A stretch of DNA of 43,831 nucleotides from NCBI GenBank assembly GCA_017651245.1, contig JAGCDQ010000039.1:1-43831 (forward strand), given 5' to 3'. The stretch is from Bacteroidaceae bacterium. GTDB lineage: Bacteria; Bacteroidota; Bacteroidia; Bacteroidales; Bacteroidaceae. Shown one piece after another: positions 15,583-24,351 of this stretch. Both the position numbers and the translations under genes were made by a program. The notes beneath the pieces were generated by a model. It was given only the letters and a program-made list of their open reading frames with translations. It made no database searches and was not told the origin of the DNA. The stretch's first letter is position 1. Every line of letters begins with the position of its first letter.

Positions 15583-16176
15583 ATGGCTGACGTAAAGAAG
15601 ATTAAGACTGCGCTCGTGTCGGTATTCCACAAAGATGGTTTAGACGAGCTACTTGCAGAATTGAACAAAAACGGGGTAAAATTCCTTTCCACAGGAGGTA
15701 CACAAGCATTCATTGAGAGTTTGGGCTATCCATGCCAGAAAGTTGAGGATTTGACAACATATCCATCAATCCTGGGCGGACGTGTAAAGACACTCCACCC
15801 TAAAGTGTTTGGTGGCATTCTTGGACGTCGAGAACTGGAAAGCGACCAGCAGGAAATGGCTAAATACGAAATTCCTGAGATTGACCTTGTTATCGTTGAT
15901 CTCTATCCATTTGAAGAAACTGTGGCATCCACAAACGATGAACCAACCATCATCGAGAAGATTGACATAGGTGGCATCTCACTCATCCGTGCTGCAGCCA
16001 AGAACTTCAACGATGTGGTGATTGTTCCAAGCAAGGCTGAGTACACCCCCCTGCTTGACATCGTCAAGGCACAAGGTGCCGAAACCACTAAGGCACAGCG
16101 CAAGCAGTTTGCTGAGCGCGCATTCGCTACTTCAAGCCACTACGACACAGCCATTCACACATATTTCGCAAAATAA
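15583..16176 (+). CDS. purH: Stand-alone IMP cyclohydrolase domain (PurH N-terminal half)
   Basis: The 197-residue protein covers exactly the IMP cyclohydrolase (MGS-like) domain of PurH: ALVSVFHKDGLDEL, LSTGGTQAF, VKTLHPKVFGG, VDLYPFEETV, EKIDIGGISLIRAAAKN and the closing AFATSSHYDTAI. It ends there with a clean TAA; the AICAR transformylase domain of full-length PurH (about 500 residues) is absent, and mreB begins 51 bp later with no remnant between. It closes the last ring of IMP. The start at MADVKKIK was chosen over the open frame from 15526 because homology begins there. The transformylase must be encoded elsewhere if the pathway is complete. Confidence 0.9.
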   Translation: MADVKKIKTALVSVFHKDGLDELLAELNKNGVKFLSTGGTQAFIESLGYPCQKVEDLTTYPSILGGRVKTLHPKVFGGILGRRELESDQQEMAKYEIPEIDLVIVDLYPFEETVASTNDEPTIIEKIDIGGISLIRAAAKNFNDVVIVPSKAEYTPLLDIVKAQGAETTKAQRKQFAERAFATSSHYDTAIHTYFAK

Positions 16177-16227
16177 AAGTGAAGAGAAAATTGAAAATTT
16201 AAAATCGTCAAATTATAAATCAAGTAT

Positions 16228-17250
16228 ATGGGATTTTTCTCTTTGACACAAGATATAGCGATGGACCTCGGTACTGCCAACACCATCATTACTGTTAATG
16301 GTAAGGTGGTCGTGGACGAGCCATCGGTGGTTGCTCTTGACAAGAAGACCAACAAAATGATTGCTGTAGGACACAAGGCAAAGCTAATGTATGGCAAGGA
16401 GCATGAAGCTATCCGTACCTGTCGTCCATTGCGCGACGGTGTGATTGCTGATTTCTATGCCTGCGAACAGATGATGCGTGGACTCATCAAGATGGTCAAC
16501 ACAGGACATCACCTTTTCACGCCTTCGCTACGCATGGTCATCGGCGTTCCTTCTGGTTCTACAGAAGTGGAGCTTCGTGCTGTGCGCGATAGTGCTGAGC
16601 ATTCTGGTGGTCGCGATGTCTATCTAATTTTCGAGCCAATGGCTGCAGCTATTGGTTGTGGCATTGACGTAGAAGCACCAGAAGGTCAGATGATTGTGGA
16701 CATTGGTGGTGGTTCTACAGAGATTGCCATCATCTCATTAGGTGGCATTGTCAGCAACAACTCCATCCGTGTGGCTGGTGATGAGTTGACACTGGACATT
16801 CAGGAACACATGGCACGTCAACACAACGTAAAGGTATCTGAGCGTATGGCTGAACGTATCAAGATCAATGTGGGCTCTGCTCTAACTGATTTGGGAGATC
16901 AGGCTCCAGAAGACTATTTGGTACACGGACCTAACCGTATCACCGCTCTGCCTCTTGAAATTGCTGTATGTTATCAGGAGATTGCACATTGCATTGACAA
17001 AACTATCGCGAAAATTGAGACTGCTGTACTTCAGGCACTCGAAGCCACTCCGCCTGAATTGTATGCTGACATTGTGAAGAATGGTATATGGCTGACAGGT
17101 GGTGGTGCATTGCTCCGTGGTCTTGACAAGCGTTTGAGTGATAAGATTCAGATTCCTTTCCATGTGGATGATGACCCATTACACTCTGTTGCAAAAGGTA
17201 CAGGCATTGCATTGAAAAACGTCAATAATTACCCATTCTTGATGAGATAA
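16228..17250 (+). CDS. mreB: Rod shape-determining protein MreB
   Basis: The 340-residue actin-like protein has the MreB ATPase motifs: phosphate 1 AMDLGTANTII (near residue 10), phosphate 2 VDIGGGSTEIAII and the adenosine motif LTGGGALLRGLDKRL. An N-terminal amphipathic start (MGFFSLTQ) suits membrane binding. It forms filaments under the inner membrane that guide the elongasome. It is the first of five consecutive cell-shape genes and lies 51 bp after the IMP cyclohydrolase gene, with no own promoter seen. Confidence 0.97.
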   Translation: MGFFSLTQDIAMDLGTANTIITVNGKVVVDEPSVVALDKKTNKMIAVGHKAKLMYGKEHEAIRTCRPLRDGVIADFYACEQMMRGLIKMVNTGHHLFTPSLRMVIGVPSGSTEVELRAVRDSAEHSGGRDVYLIFEPMAAAIGCGIDVEAPEGQMIVDIGGGSTEIAIISLGGIVSNNSIRVAGDELTLDIQEHMARQHNVKVSERMAERIKINVGSALTDLGDQAPEDYLVHGPNRITALPLEIAVCYQEIAHCIDKTIAKIETAVLQALEATPPELYADIVKNGIWLTGGGALLRGLDKRLSDKIQIPFHVDDDPLHSVAKGTGIALKNVNNYPFLMR

Positions 17251-17259
17251 ACGCATGAT

Positions 17260-18291
17260 ATGCGTGCATTAATTGACTTAATTGTACAGAACAAGCACTG
17301 GTTTGTATTCCTATTGCTGGAGGTGACAAGTCTTGTCTTTCTATTCAGCTATAACGGATATCAAAGGAGTGTATATTTTACAACGGCTAATGACGTAGTA
17401 GGTTCAACCTACAACGTCATTAGTGGCATTACATCATATCTCCATCTGCAGGAAGCAAACTATGAGTTAGAAGCCACCAACGAAGAATTGCGCAAAGAAG
17501 TGTATGAAATGCGGCAGCAATTGGAGGCGATACAGCAAGACAGCATGAAGCGTTTACCTGCATTACCATTGAAGTATGATGTTGTGCCAGCACAAATCGT
17601 TAACATGACGCTGCACAAGTCCAGCAACTTCATCACTATTAACAAAGGTGAGGCTGACGGAATCCGTCCTGAGATGGGTGTCATCTGTTCTCGTGGTGTC
17701 GTGGGTATTGTATATATGACCAGCCGTCATTACAGCATTGTCATGCCCCTGCTCAACGTGAACAGTAAAATCAGCTGTCGGTTGCGCGGCTCCGACTATT
17801 TTGGTTCACTTGTCTGGCAACGTGGCTATGCAGACATCGCTTACGTAACCAGTGTACCCCGACACGCACCTGTTAAGGAAAAAACTATTGTTGAAACCAA
17901 TGGATATTCTGACATCTTTCCTCCTGGATTGCCCATTGGTGTTGTGCAGCGTGTAGGTGATTCTCCTGATGGCATGTCCTACTTTCTACGGGTGAAATTG
18001 TTTACAAACTTCAGCACTTTGCGCGAGGTTTCTGTCATCACGAATTACCATTCGCCTGAACGTCGTATGCTGGAGGAGATGGCACAAGATCCTGCACGTC
18101 AAGACAGCGTCCTCAACTCTCAGGAGAAACAAAAAGAACTGGAAGATAAGAAGAGAAAGGATGCAGAGGAAAAGGAGGAGAAGGAGCAGTTGGAATTGGA
18201 AAGAATTAAACAACAACTAGAGAGAGAGCATTCTTCCTCTATAGCAGTACCCTTGAATGAGAACAAAGTAAGCACCGATACAGTCAGATGA
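17260..18291 (+). CDS. mreC: Rod shape-determining protein MreC
   Basis: The 343-residue protein has one N-terminal membrane segment (about 12-30), a coiled coil (about 65-100, NYELEATNEELRKEVYEMRQ) and the double beta-barrel MreC domain (ITINKGEADGIRPEMGVI, GVVGIVYMTS, VVQRVGDS). The last 75 residues are a Lys/Glu-rich helical tail that goes beyond the usual fold. It links MreB to PBP2 in the periplasm. It starts 9 bp after mreB and overlaps mreD by 4 bp (ATGA), indicating translational coupling. Confidence 0.95.
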   Translation: MRALIDLIVQNKHWFVFLLLEVTSLVFLFSYNGYQRSVYFTTANDVVGSTYNVISGITSYLHLQEANYELEATNEELRKEVYEMRQQLEAIQQDSMKRLPALPLKYDVVPAQIVNMTLHKSSNFITINKGEADGIRPEMGVICSRGVVGIVYMTSRHYSIVMPLLNVNSKISCRLRGSDYFGSLVWQRGYADIAYVTSVPRHAPVKEKTIVETNGYSDIFPPGLPIGVVQRVGDSPDGMSYFLRVKLFTNFSTLREVSVITNYHSPERRMLEEMAQDPARQDSVLNSQEKQKELEDKKRKDAEEKEEKEQLELERIKQQLEREHSSSIAVPLNENKVSTDTVR

Positions 18292-18812
18292 ACTCAATAA
18301 TTCTAATGCGATTCTTCAGGTTAATAATCCTGATTGTCCTTCAGGTGCTGGTATTCAACCACATCCATTTGTTCGGCTATATCACCCCACTCGTGATAGG
18401 CTACATGGTGGTGTGCTTCCATCGCAACACCTCTCGAACGGCTATACTGGTATGGGGATTTGTCACAGGTTTGTTGTTCGACATTTTCAGTAATACGGCA
18501 GGTATGGCAGCAGCAGCATGCACATTGGTGGCGATGATTCAACCCTACTGGCTCAACATGTTGGCTCCCCGTGATTCCGCAGAAGACCTTACTCCATCGT
18601 TTGCCACATTGGGATTCTGGAATTACATCTTTTATGTAATTCTTCTAATGTTTGTGTTGCATGGCTGTTTCTATCTCTTAGATGCATTCACCCTGTCAGA
18701 CTGGCGGTTGACCCTGCTTTCCATTGTTGGCGGTTTCTTGCTCACCACCCTCATCATTGTTCTCATAGAGTTGCTGATACGTGCGCAAAAAAACACAACG
18801 CCTCACTTGTAA
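18288..18812 (+). CDS. mreD: Rod shape-determining membrane protein MreD
   Basis: The 174-residue protein has five or six hydrophobic membrane segments and the MreD-like pattern LVFNHIHLFGYITPLVIGY near the start and WGFVTGLLFDIFSNTAGMAA in the middle. Its start overlaps the mreC stop (ATGA). It is part of the MreBCD membrane complex of the elongasome. Sequence conservation in MreD is low, so position between mreC and mrdA is strong supporting evidence. Confidence 0.92.
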   Translation: MNSIILMRFFRLIILIVLQVLVFNHIHLFGYITPLVIGYMVVCFHRNTSRTAILVWGFVTGLLFDIFSNTAGMAAAACTLVAMIQPYWLNMLAPRDSAEDLTPSFATLGFWNYIFYVILLMFVLHGCFYLLDAFTLSDWRLTLLSIVGGFLLTTLIIVLIELLIRAQKNTTPHL

Positions 18813-18818
18813 AGAATA

Positions 18819-20663
18819 ATGAAAAGCCACGTATATGAATATCGTAAGTTTATTCTTGCCGGTATAGCATTGGTGATAGTCCTTTGCTACATTGCTCGTT
18901 TGGCTTTTCTCCAACTATCCGACGGAGAATATAAAACCCGTGCGGACGACAATGCCTTCTTCCACAATGTCATCTTCCCTGCCCGTGGTGTCATCTACGA
19001 CCGCAATGGCGAGTTGCTAGTGTTCAACCAGCCAGCATATGACATCATGGTCATCATGCGTGAGGTGCATAATCTCGACACGCTTGATTTCTGCAGAACG
19101 CTCGGCATTACCCAAAAACAGTTCGATGAACGCATGGCTCTCATCAAAGACCGCAACAAGAACCCTGGCTATTCCACCTATACACAGCAACTTTTCATGC
19201 CACAGATTTCTTCTCAGGAATATGGTGTGTTTCAGGAAAAACTTTTCCGCTTTCATGGTTTCTACATTCGCGAACGCACTATCCGACGTTATGCCACTGA
19301 CCATTGTGCCCACATCTTGGGTGATGTTGCAGAGGTGTCACCAACTGAAGTGGAGAGCGATGACTACTACGATCCGGGCGATTATATCGGCAAACAGGGC
19401 GTGGAACGGAGTTATGAACCAGAACTGCGAGGTGTGAAAGGTGTACAAATCCTGTTGCGAGATGCCCGTGGACGCATTCAGGGACATTACCGCAATGGTG
19501 CCCTTGACCGAAAGCCCGTCCCTGGAAAAAACCTCACGTTATCCATTGATGCCAAGCTTCAGGCATTGGGAGAACGATTGATGGAGGGAAAGATGGGTGC
19601 TATTGTTGCCATCGAACCTAAGACAGGCGAGATTCTTTGCATGGTCAGCGCACCTAGCTACGACCCACATCGCATGGAAGGAAAGCAGCGAGGGGCACAA
19701 ATGATGGAGATGCAACGCGACCCGATGAAGCCAATGCTTAATCGTGCCATCTCTGGAACCTATCCTCCTGGCTCAACGTTCAAGACATCACAGGGACTGA
19801 CCTTCTTGCAAGAAGGCATCATCACTTCCTCCACCGCTTATCCTTGCTATCGAGGTTTCGTCACTAAAGGTATGAGAGTGGGCTGTCACGGACACGGCTC
19901 TCCCCTCCCCTTGATTCCTGCCATCGCCACTTCGTGTAATGGATATTTCTGTTGGGGACTCTACCACATGCTGAACAACCGCAAGCAATACAAAAACATC
20001 CAAGAGGCGATGACCACGTGGAAAAACTACATGGTGTCGATGGGTTTTGGCTATAAGCTGGGCGTGGATCTTCCTGGTGAAGCACGAGGCATGATTCCCA
20101 ATGCCGACTACTACGACAGCCGACTGGGTCAATGGAATGCCCTCGGCGTCATTTCCATTGCCATCGGTCAAGGTGAGGTCACGCTGACGCCTCTCCAGAT
20201 TGCCAATCTCGGAGCGACCATCGCCAATCGCGGCTACTACATCACCCCACATATTGTGAAACGTATTGAGGGAGGCCACCTCGCTGACAGCTTGCTGGTC
20301 AAGCACAAGACCAAAGTGGAGAAGAAATACTACGACATGGTGGCAGAAGGTATGCGCAAGGCGGTGTTGGGTGGTACATGTCGAAGTGCCAACACTTCCA
20401 TGTATGAGGTATGTGGCAAGACAGGTACAGCTCAGAACCGAGGGAAGGACCACTCCGCTTTCATGGGCTTTGCTCCGAAGGACAATCCCAAAATAGCCGT
20501 AGCCGTGTATGTGGAGAATGGTGGTTTTGGTGCCACATACGGCGTACCAATCGGTTCGTTGATCATGGAGCAATACATCAACGGCAAGCTCACACCAGCC
20601 AGCGAAGCAAAGGCGGCATCCTTCCAGAGTCGCCACATCGATTACGGAACCCGTGCAAGATAA
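18819..20663 (+). CDS. mrdA: Penicillin-binding protein 2 (elongasome transpeptidase)
   Basis: The 614-residue class B PBP has an N-terminal membrane anchor (about 11-32), a pedestal domain with ARGVIYDRNGELL (55-67), and a transpeptidase domain. Active-site motifs are STFK (S319, K322), SCN (372-374) and KTGT (534-537). It cross-links peptidoglycan during side-wall elongation and is the target of mecillinam-type beta-lactams in studied relatives. It sits 6 bp after mreD and 12 bp before rodA, its glycosyltransferase partner. Confidence 0.96.
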   Translation: MKSHVYEYRKFILAGIALVIVLCYIARLAFLQLSDGEYKTRADDNAFFHNVIFPARGVIYDRNGELLVFNQPAYDIMVIMREVHNLDTLDFCRTLGITQKQFDERMALIKDRNKNPGYSTYTQQLFMPQISSQEYGVFQEKLFRFHGFYIRERTIRRYATDHCAHILGDVAEVSPTEVESDDYYDPGDYIGKQGVERSYEPELRGVKGVQILLRDARGRIQGHYRNGALDRKPVPGKNLTLSIDAKLQALGERLMEGKMGAIVAIEPKTGEILCMVSAPSYDPHRMEGKQRGAQMMEMQRDPMKPMLNRAISGTYPPGSTFKTSQGLTFLQEGIITSSTAYPCYRGFVTKGMRVGCHGHGSPLPLIPAIATSCNGYFCWGLYHMLNNRKQYKNIQEAMTTWKNYMVSMGFGYKLGVDLPGEARGMIPNADYYDSRLGQWNALGVISIAIGQGEVTLTPLQIANLGATIANRGYYITPHIVKRIEGGHLADSLLVKHKTKVEKKYYDMVAEGMRKAVLGGTCRSANTSMYEVCGKTGTAQNRGKDHSAFMGFAPKDNPKIAVAVYVENGGFGATYGVPIGSLIMEQYINGKLTPASEAKAASFQSRHIDYGTRAR

Positions 20664-20675
20664 GTAACTGAAACA

Positions 20676-22145
20676 ATGACAATACAAGAACAAGGCAGCA
20701 AAGGCATCTTCCTGAGCATCGACTGGATGACCATCATGCTCTATGTCATCCTCATCGTGTGGGGATGGTTTAGTGTGTGTGGTGCCTGCTACGACTTCAA
20801 CAATCCCGACCTTTTCAGTTGGGAGACCAACTCAGGCAAGCAGATTGTCTGGGCAGGCACGTCGTTGGTGTTGGCAGCCGTGTTGATGCTCATCGAGAAG
20901 CGTTTCTACGACACCGCTGCCTACGTCATCTATGGTGCCATGATGATACTGCTGGCTGTCACCATCGTCATTGCGCCCGACACGAAAGGTTCTCGCTCTT
21001 GGTTGCCGTTAGGTTCCTCCGTCAAAATACAGCCAGCCGAATTTGCCAAGTTTGCCGTAGCTTTGGCACTTGGAAAACTGATGGACGAATACGGATTCAG
21101 CATTCGAAAGACCAAACACATCAGCATCGCCATCGCTTTGATTGTCTTCCCGATGTTGCTTATCATTGGTCAGAAAGAGACGGGTTCTGCCCTGGTCTAT
21201 CTTGCCTTTTTCCTCATGCTCTATCGTGAGGGCATGACAGGTTCCCTGCTTTTCAGCGGATTTGCCTTCGTGGTCTATTTCGTAGTGGGCATGAAGTATA
21301 GCGAGGATCACCTCACTTACATCCCCACGTCTGTCGGAGAGTTCACGGTCCTTCTGCTGGCCATGATATTCACCATCAGCATGGTATGGATCTATTGCAA
21401 GGACATCTTTACCGTGAAACTCATGTCCTACATTTGTTTCGGTTCCACCTTAATTGCCTTAATCTTTGCAGCCTTTGTCATTCCGTTCGACGTCTGCTAC
21501 GTGATGCTGCCCATTTGCATCCTCATGATTCTCTATCTGATTGGACTGGCATTATACCATCGATACATCCGCTACGGACTCATTGCCCTTTTCGCCGTTG
21601 CATCGACAGCATTCTACTATATGACCGACACGCTCTTCGAGCATCTGGACAATCACCAACGTATCCGCATCGAGGTGCTGCTGGGTATGAAGGACGACCC
21701 TCGTGGAGCTGGCTACAACGTCAACCAGGCAAAGATAGCCATTGGTTCGGGAGGTTTGTTTGGCAAGGGATTCCTCAACGGCACGCAGACCAAGCTAAGA
21801 TATGTGCCAGAACAACACACCGACTTCATCTTCTGCACAGTAGGTGAAGAAGAAGGATTCATCGGTTCGGCAGGTGTGCTCATCGTCTATTTGCTTTTTA
21901 TCTGGCGATTGATTATTGTGGCAGAACGACAAACCGACACGATGGGACGAGTCTATGGCTATTGCGTGCTGAGCATCTTCCTCTTCCACCTATTCATCAA
22001 CGTGGGCATGGTGCTGGGATTGACGCCTGTCATCGGCATTCCACTCCCCTTCTTCTCCTATGGAGGCTCCTCTCTATGGGGATTCACGTTGTTGCTATTT
22101 ATCTTCCTTCGTATGGATGCGGAGAGAAACCTGAAACGCCAATAG
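20676..22145 (+). CDS. rodA: RodA, SEDS-family peptidoglycan polymerase
   Basis: The 489-residue protein has about ten membrane segments and SEDS motifs: KIQPAEFAKFA (with the PxE/FxK pattern), ETGSALVYLAFF, the catalytic-type loop with PEQHTDFIFCTVGEEEGFIG near residue 390, and PFFSYGGSSL near the C-terminus. It polymerises lipid II into glycan strands with PBP2. It is longer than E. coli RodA (370), mainly through an extra hydrophobic region around residues 225-330. It is the last gene of the mre-mrd set; the TonB receptor follows 33 bp later. Confidence 0.95.
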   Translation: MTIQEQGSKGIFLSIDWMTIMLYVILIVWGWFSVCGACYDFNNPDLFSWETNSGKQIVWAGTSLVLAAVLMLIEKRFYDTAAYVIYGAMMILLAVTIVIAPDTKGSRSWLPLGSSVKIQPAEFAKFAVALALGKLMDEYGFSIRKTKHISIAIALIVFPMLLIIGQKETGSALVYLAFFLMLYREGMTGSLLFSGFAFVVYFVVGMKYSEDHLTYIPTSVGEFTVLLLAMIFTISMVWIYCKDIFTVKLMSYICFGSTLIALIFAAFVIPFDVCYVMLPICILMILYLIGLALYHRYIRYGLIALFAVASTAFYYMTDTLFEHLDNHQRIRIEVLLGMKDDPRGAGYNVNQAKIAIGSGGLFGKGFLNGTQTKLRYVPEQHTDFIFCTVGEEEGFIGSAGVLIVYLLFIWRLIIVAERQTDTMGRVYGYCVLSIFLFHLFINVGMVLGLTPVIGIPLPFFSYGGSSLWGFTLLLFIFLRMDAERNLKRQ

Positions 22146-22178
22146 TGGCGTCAATATTTAATTCTTTTTTTACAACTA

Positions 22179-24251
22179 ATGAACATCAAATCAAGATTCA
22201 GAAAGCCAGAATCGGTGGTGTGGACACACTTCACTCGTCGTGGCGATGCCATTTTCCTCAGTCTGAGGAGAGAGGTGCGCATCGGCGTGCTCAGCGTAGC
22301 CACATTGGCAGCCGCCTGCCCCGATTCCGCTGCGGCCATCATGGCCTACAGTCAGGCTACTGCCCCTACCGAAGACAAGGAGGAGCTGGAACTGACGCTG
22401 GATGATGCCGAGGTGGTGGGCACACTCGCCCCCCTGCCTGCCGACAAGGCTGTGCGCCTCGTGCAAGTGATTAACCGACAGGACATTGAGGCGTCGAGTG
22501 CGCATTCGGTCAACGACCTGCTGAAACTCGTAGCTGGCGTGGATGTACGCCAACGCGGAGGCTTCGGCATTCAGACGGACATCGGTGTGAACGGAGGCAC
22601 CGAAGACCAACTCACCGTCCTGCTCAACGGCATCAACATCTCCAATCCCCACACAGGGCATCTGACCGTCGATCTGCCCGTCAACGTGGACGACATCGAA
22701 CAAATAGAAGTCATTGAAGGCGGAGCCAGTCGCGTGTATGGCAACATGGCATTTGCAGGAGCCATCAACATCGTCACATACACAGACAGGGAAAACACAC
22801 TCGGAGTACACATGCAAGGCGGTTCCTACGGGACATTTGGAACCAATACCCATGTTTCTCTCCAAACTCCACACTTTAACAACCGCATCAGCGGAGCTTA
22901 CAGCCGTAGCGATGGAGCCGACGGCAACGACGATTTCAATAAGGGGAATGCTTATTGGAACGGTCACTATACGAGTGCGCTTTTTGAGGCGAGTATCCAA
23001 GCGGGGCTGAGCACCATGAACTATGGAGCCAACACCTTCTATGGCACGGGTTCTGACTCTCAATACGAACAGAACAGACGCTACCTCATCGCTTTACAGT
23101 CGGAGTACAAAGGCAAGATTCATGTACCTGTACAGATGTATTGGAACCGCTCCCTCGATCACTATGTGTGGCGACGAGCTAATCCTGAAGCCTATCAGAA
23201 TTTTCACCAGACCAATGTCTATGGAGCCAATCTCAATGCCTACACCACTTGGGCATTAGGCAAGACAGCTGTGGGCATCGAGTTCCGACGTGAAAACATC
23301 CTCTCCACGCGAATCGGCAAAGAAATTCCTGCTTCAGAACAACACAAGTACAAGGTACCTGGACATGACGAACACTACAAATACAAAGACGGCAGGAGTA
23401 CTCTCGGACTCTACTTCGAGCATGACATTCTTTTAGAAAACCTGACCCTCTCGTTTGGATTGCTTGCCCATCACAACACCTCCGTCACGGGCGGCATGCA
23501 CTTCTATCCAGGCATCGATGTTTCCTGGCGACCTTCCGAAGATTGGAAGTTCTATGCATCCTTCAATCAAAGCCTTCGAACTCCCACTTACACAGATCTT
23601 TACTACAATGGTCCTGGTCTGCAAGGAAACACCCATTTGAAGCCTGAAAAGAGTACAGACTGGCATGTGGGAGCCACCTACACGGGCACGTTCTTCATGG
23701 CGCAGGCAAAAGGTTTCTTCCGTCATGGAACCGACATGATCGACTGGGTGAAGAACGAGATTGCAACAGGCTATGTGACCGCCAATAGCGACATTGACAA
23801 TATCGGAGCGGAAGCCCTTCTCCAGTTCAACCTTGCCCGTCTATGTGGAGAGAACGCCCTGCCCCAACGGCTCACGCTCAGCTATTGTTACAACTACAAA
23901 TATCGCATCAATTCCGAGCAGGAAGCCAAGTACATTTCGCGCATGACCTTCCTGCGTCACAAGTTCGTTGCCTCCTTCCACCATCGCATCGTCAGCCATC
24001 TCTCCGCCCAATGGGATTTCTCGCTGAAGAATCGCGAGGGAGAGTTCGACAATGAAAAGACAGGAAAGCCACAGGCATTCGGAACCTACGGCATGTTAGA
24101 CATGAAGGTGCAATGGAATGTCTCCCACTACACCCTCTACATGCAGGCGAACAACCTCACCAACCATCGGTACTACGATTTTGCCAATGTGGAACAACCT
24201 GGCATTTGGCTGATGGCGGGCGTGAAAATGAAACTATTTCCTCTTTTCTGA
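22179..24251 (+). CDS. BtuB-like TonB-dependent outer-membrane receptor with N-terminal extension
   Basis: The 690-residue protein has a plug domain (about 85-200: VINRQDIEASSAHSVNDLL, VLLNGINISNPHTG, EQIEVIEGGASRVYGNMAFAGAINIVT) and a 22-strand-type barrel ending in aromatic KMKLFPLF. The size and plug resemble the BtuB/FepA group rather than SusC, and there is no carboxypeptidase-like domain. The N-terminus is unusual: about 35 basic and mixed residues (RKPESVVWTHFTRRGDAIF) precede the hydrophobic part, which carries REVRIGVLSVATL. No lipobox or partner lipoprotein is present. The substrate is unknown; cobalamin, iron chelates or another small ligand are all possible. It follows rodA by 33 bp and ends with a strong terminator. 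Confidence 0.9.
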   Translation: MNIKSRFRKPESVVWTHFTRRGDAIFLSLRREVRIGVLSVATLAAACPDSAAAIMAYSQATAPTEDKEELELTLDDAEVVGTLAPLPADKAVRLVQVINRQDIEASSAHSVNDLLKLVAGVDVRQRGGFGIQTDIGVNGGTEDQLTVLLNGINISNPHTGHLTVDLPVNVDDIEQIEVIEGGASRVYGNMAFAGAINIVTYTDRENTLGVHMQGGSYGTFGTNTHVSLQTPHFNNRISGAYSRSDGADGNDDFNKGNAYWNGHYTSALFEASIQAGLSTMNYGANTFYGTGSDSQYEQNRRYLIALQSEYKGKIHVPVQMYWNRSLDHYVWRRANPEAYQNFHQTNVYGANLNAYTTWALGKTAVGIEFRRENILSTRIGKEIPASEQHKYKVPGHDEHYKYKDGRSTLGLYFEHDILLENLTLSFGLLAHHNTSVTGGMHFYPGIDVSWRPSEDWKFYASFNQSLRTPTYTDLYYNGPGLQGNTHLKPEKSTDWHVGATYTGTFFMAQAKGFFRHGTDMIDWVKNEIATGYVTANSDIDNIGAEALLQFNLARLCGENALPQRLTLSYCYNYKYRINSEQEAKYISRMTFLRHKFVASFHHRIVSHLSAQWDFSLKNREGEFDNEKTGKPQAFGTYGMLDMKVQWNVSHYTLYMQANNLTNHRYYDFANVEQPGIWLMAGVKMKLFPLF

Positions 24252-24257
24252 GGAAGC

Positions 24258-24300
24258 AAACAGAAAAAAGAATATCGGAAACGGTATTCTTTTTCTGTTT
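24258..24300 (+). terminator. Terminator at the end of the mre-TonB receptor unit
   Basis: A long AT-rich hairpin: AACAGAAAAAAGAATA pairs with TATTCTTTTTCTGTT with one bulged A, loop TCGGAAACGG, then TTTCATACG. Confidence 0.7.
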
Positions 24301-24325
24301 CATACGTTATTTAATTGATTTTTTG

Positions 24326-24333
24326 TACCTTTG
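24326..24333 (+). promoter_or_regulatory. Promoter -7 element for the amidase gene
   Basis: TACCTTTG at 24326-24333 fits the consensus; at the -33 position only TTTC (24298-24301) is seen, with a spacer of about 24 bp. The ATG at 24352 is 18 bp downstream. Confidence 0.5.
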
Positions 24334-24351
24334 CAACGATTTTAAGTACGT

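Noticed and set aside
19788-20693. A 301-codon antisense open frame over mrdA
   Set aside because: It is a mirror of the strongly biased codons of the real gene; the translated sequence is His/Cys/Val-rich with no family motif.
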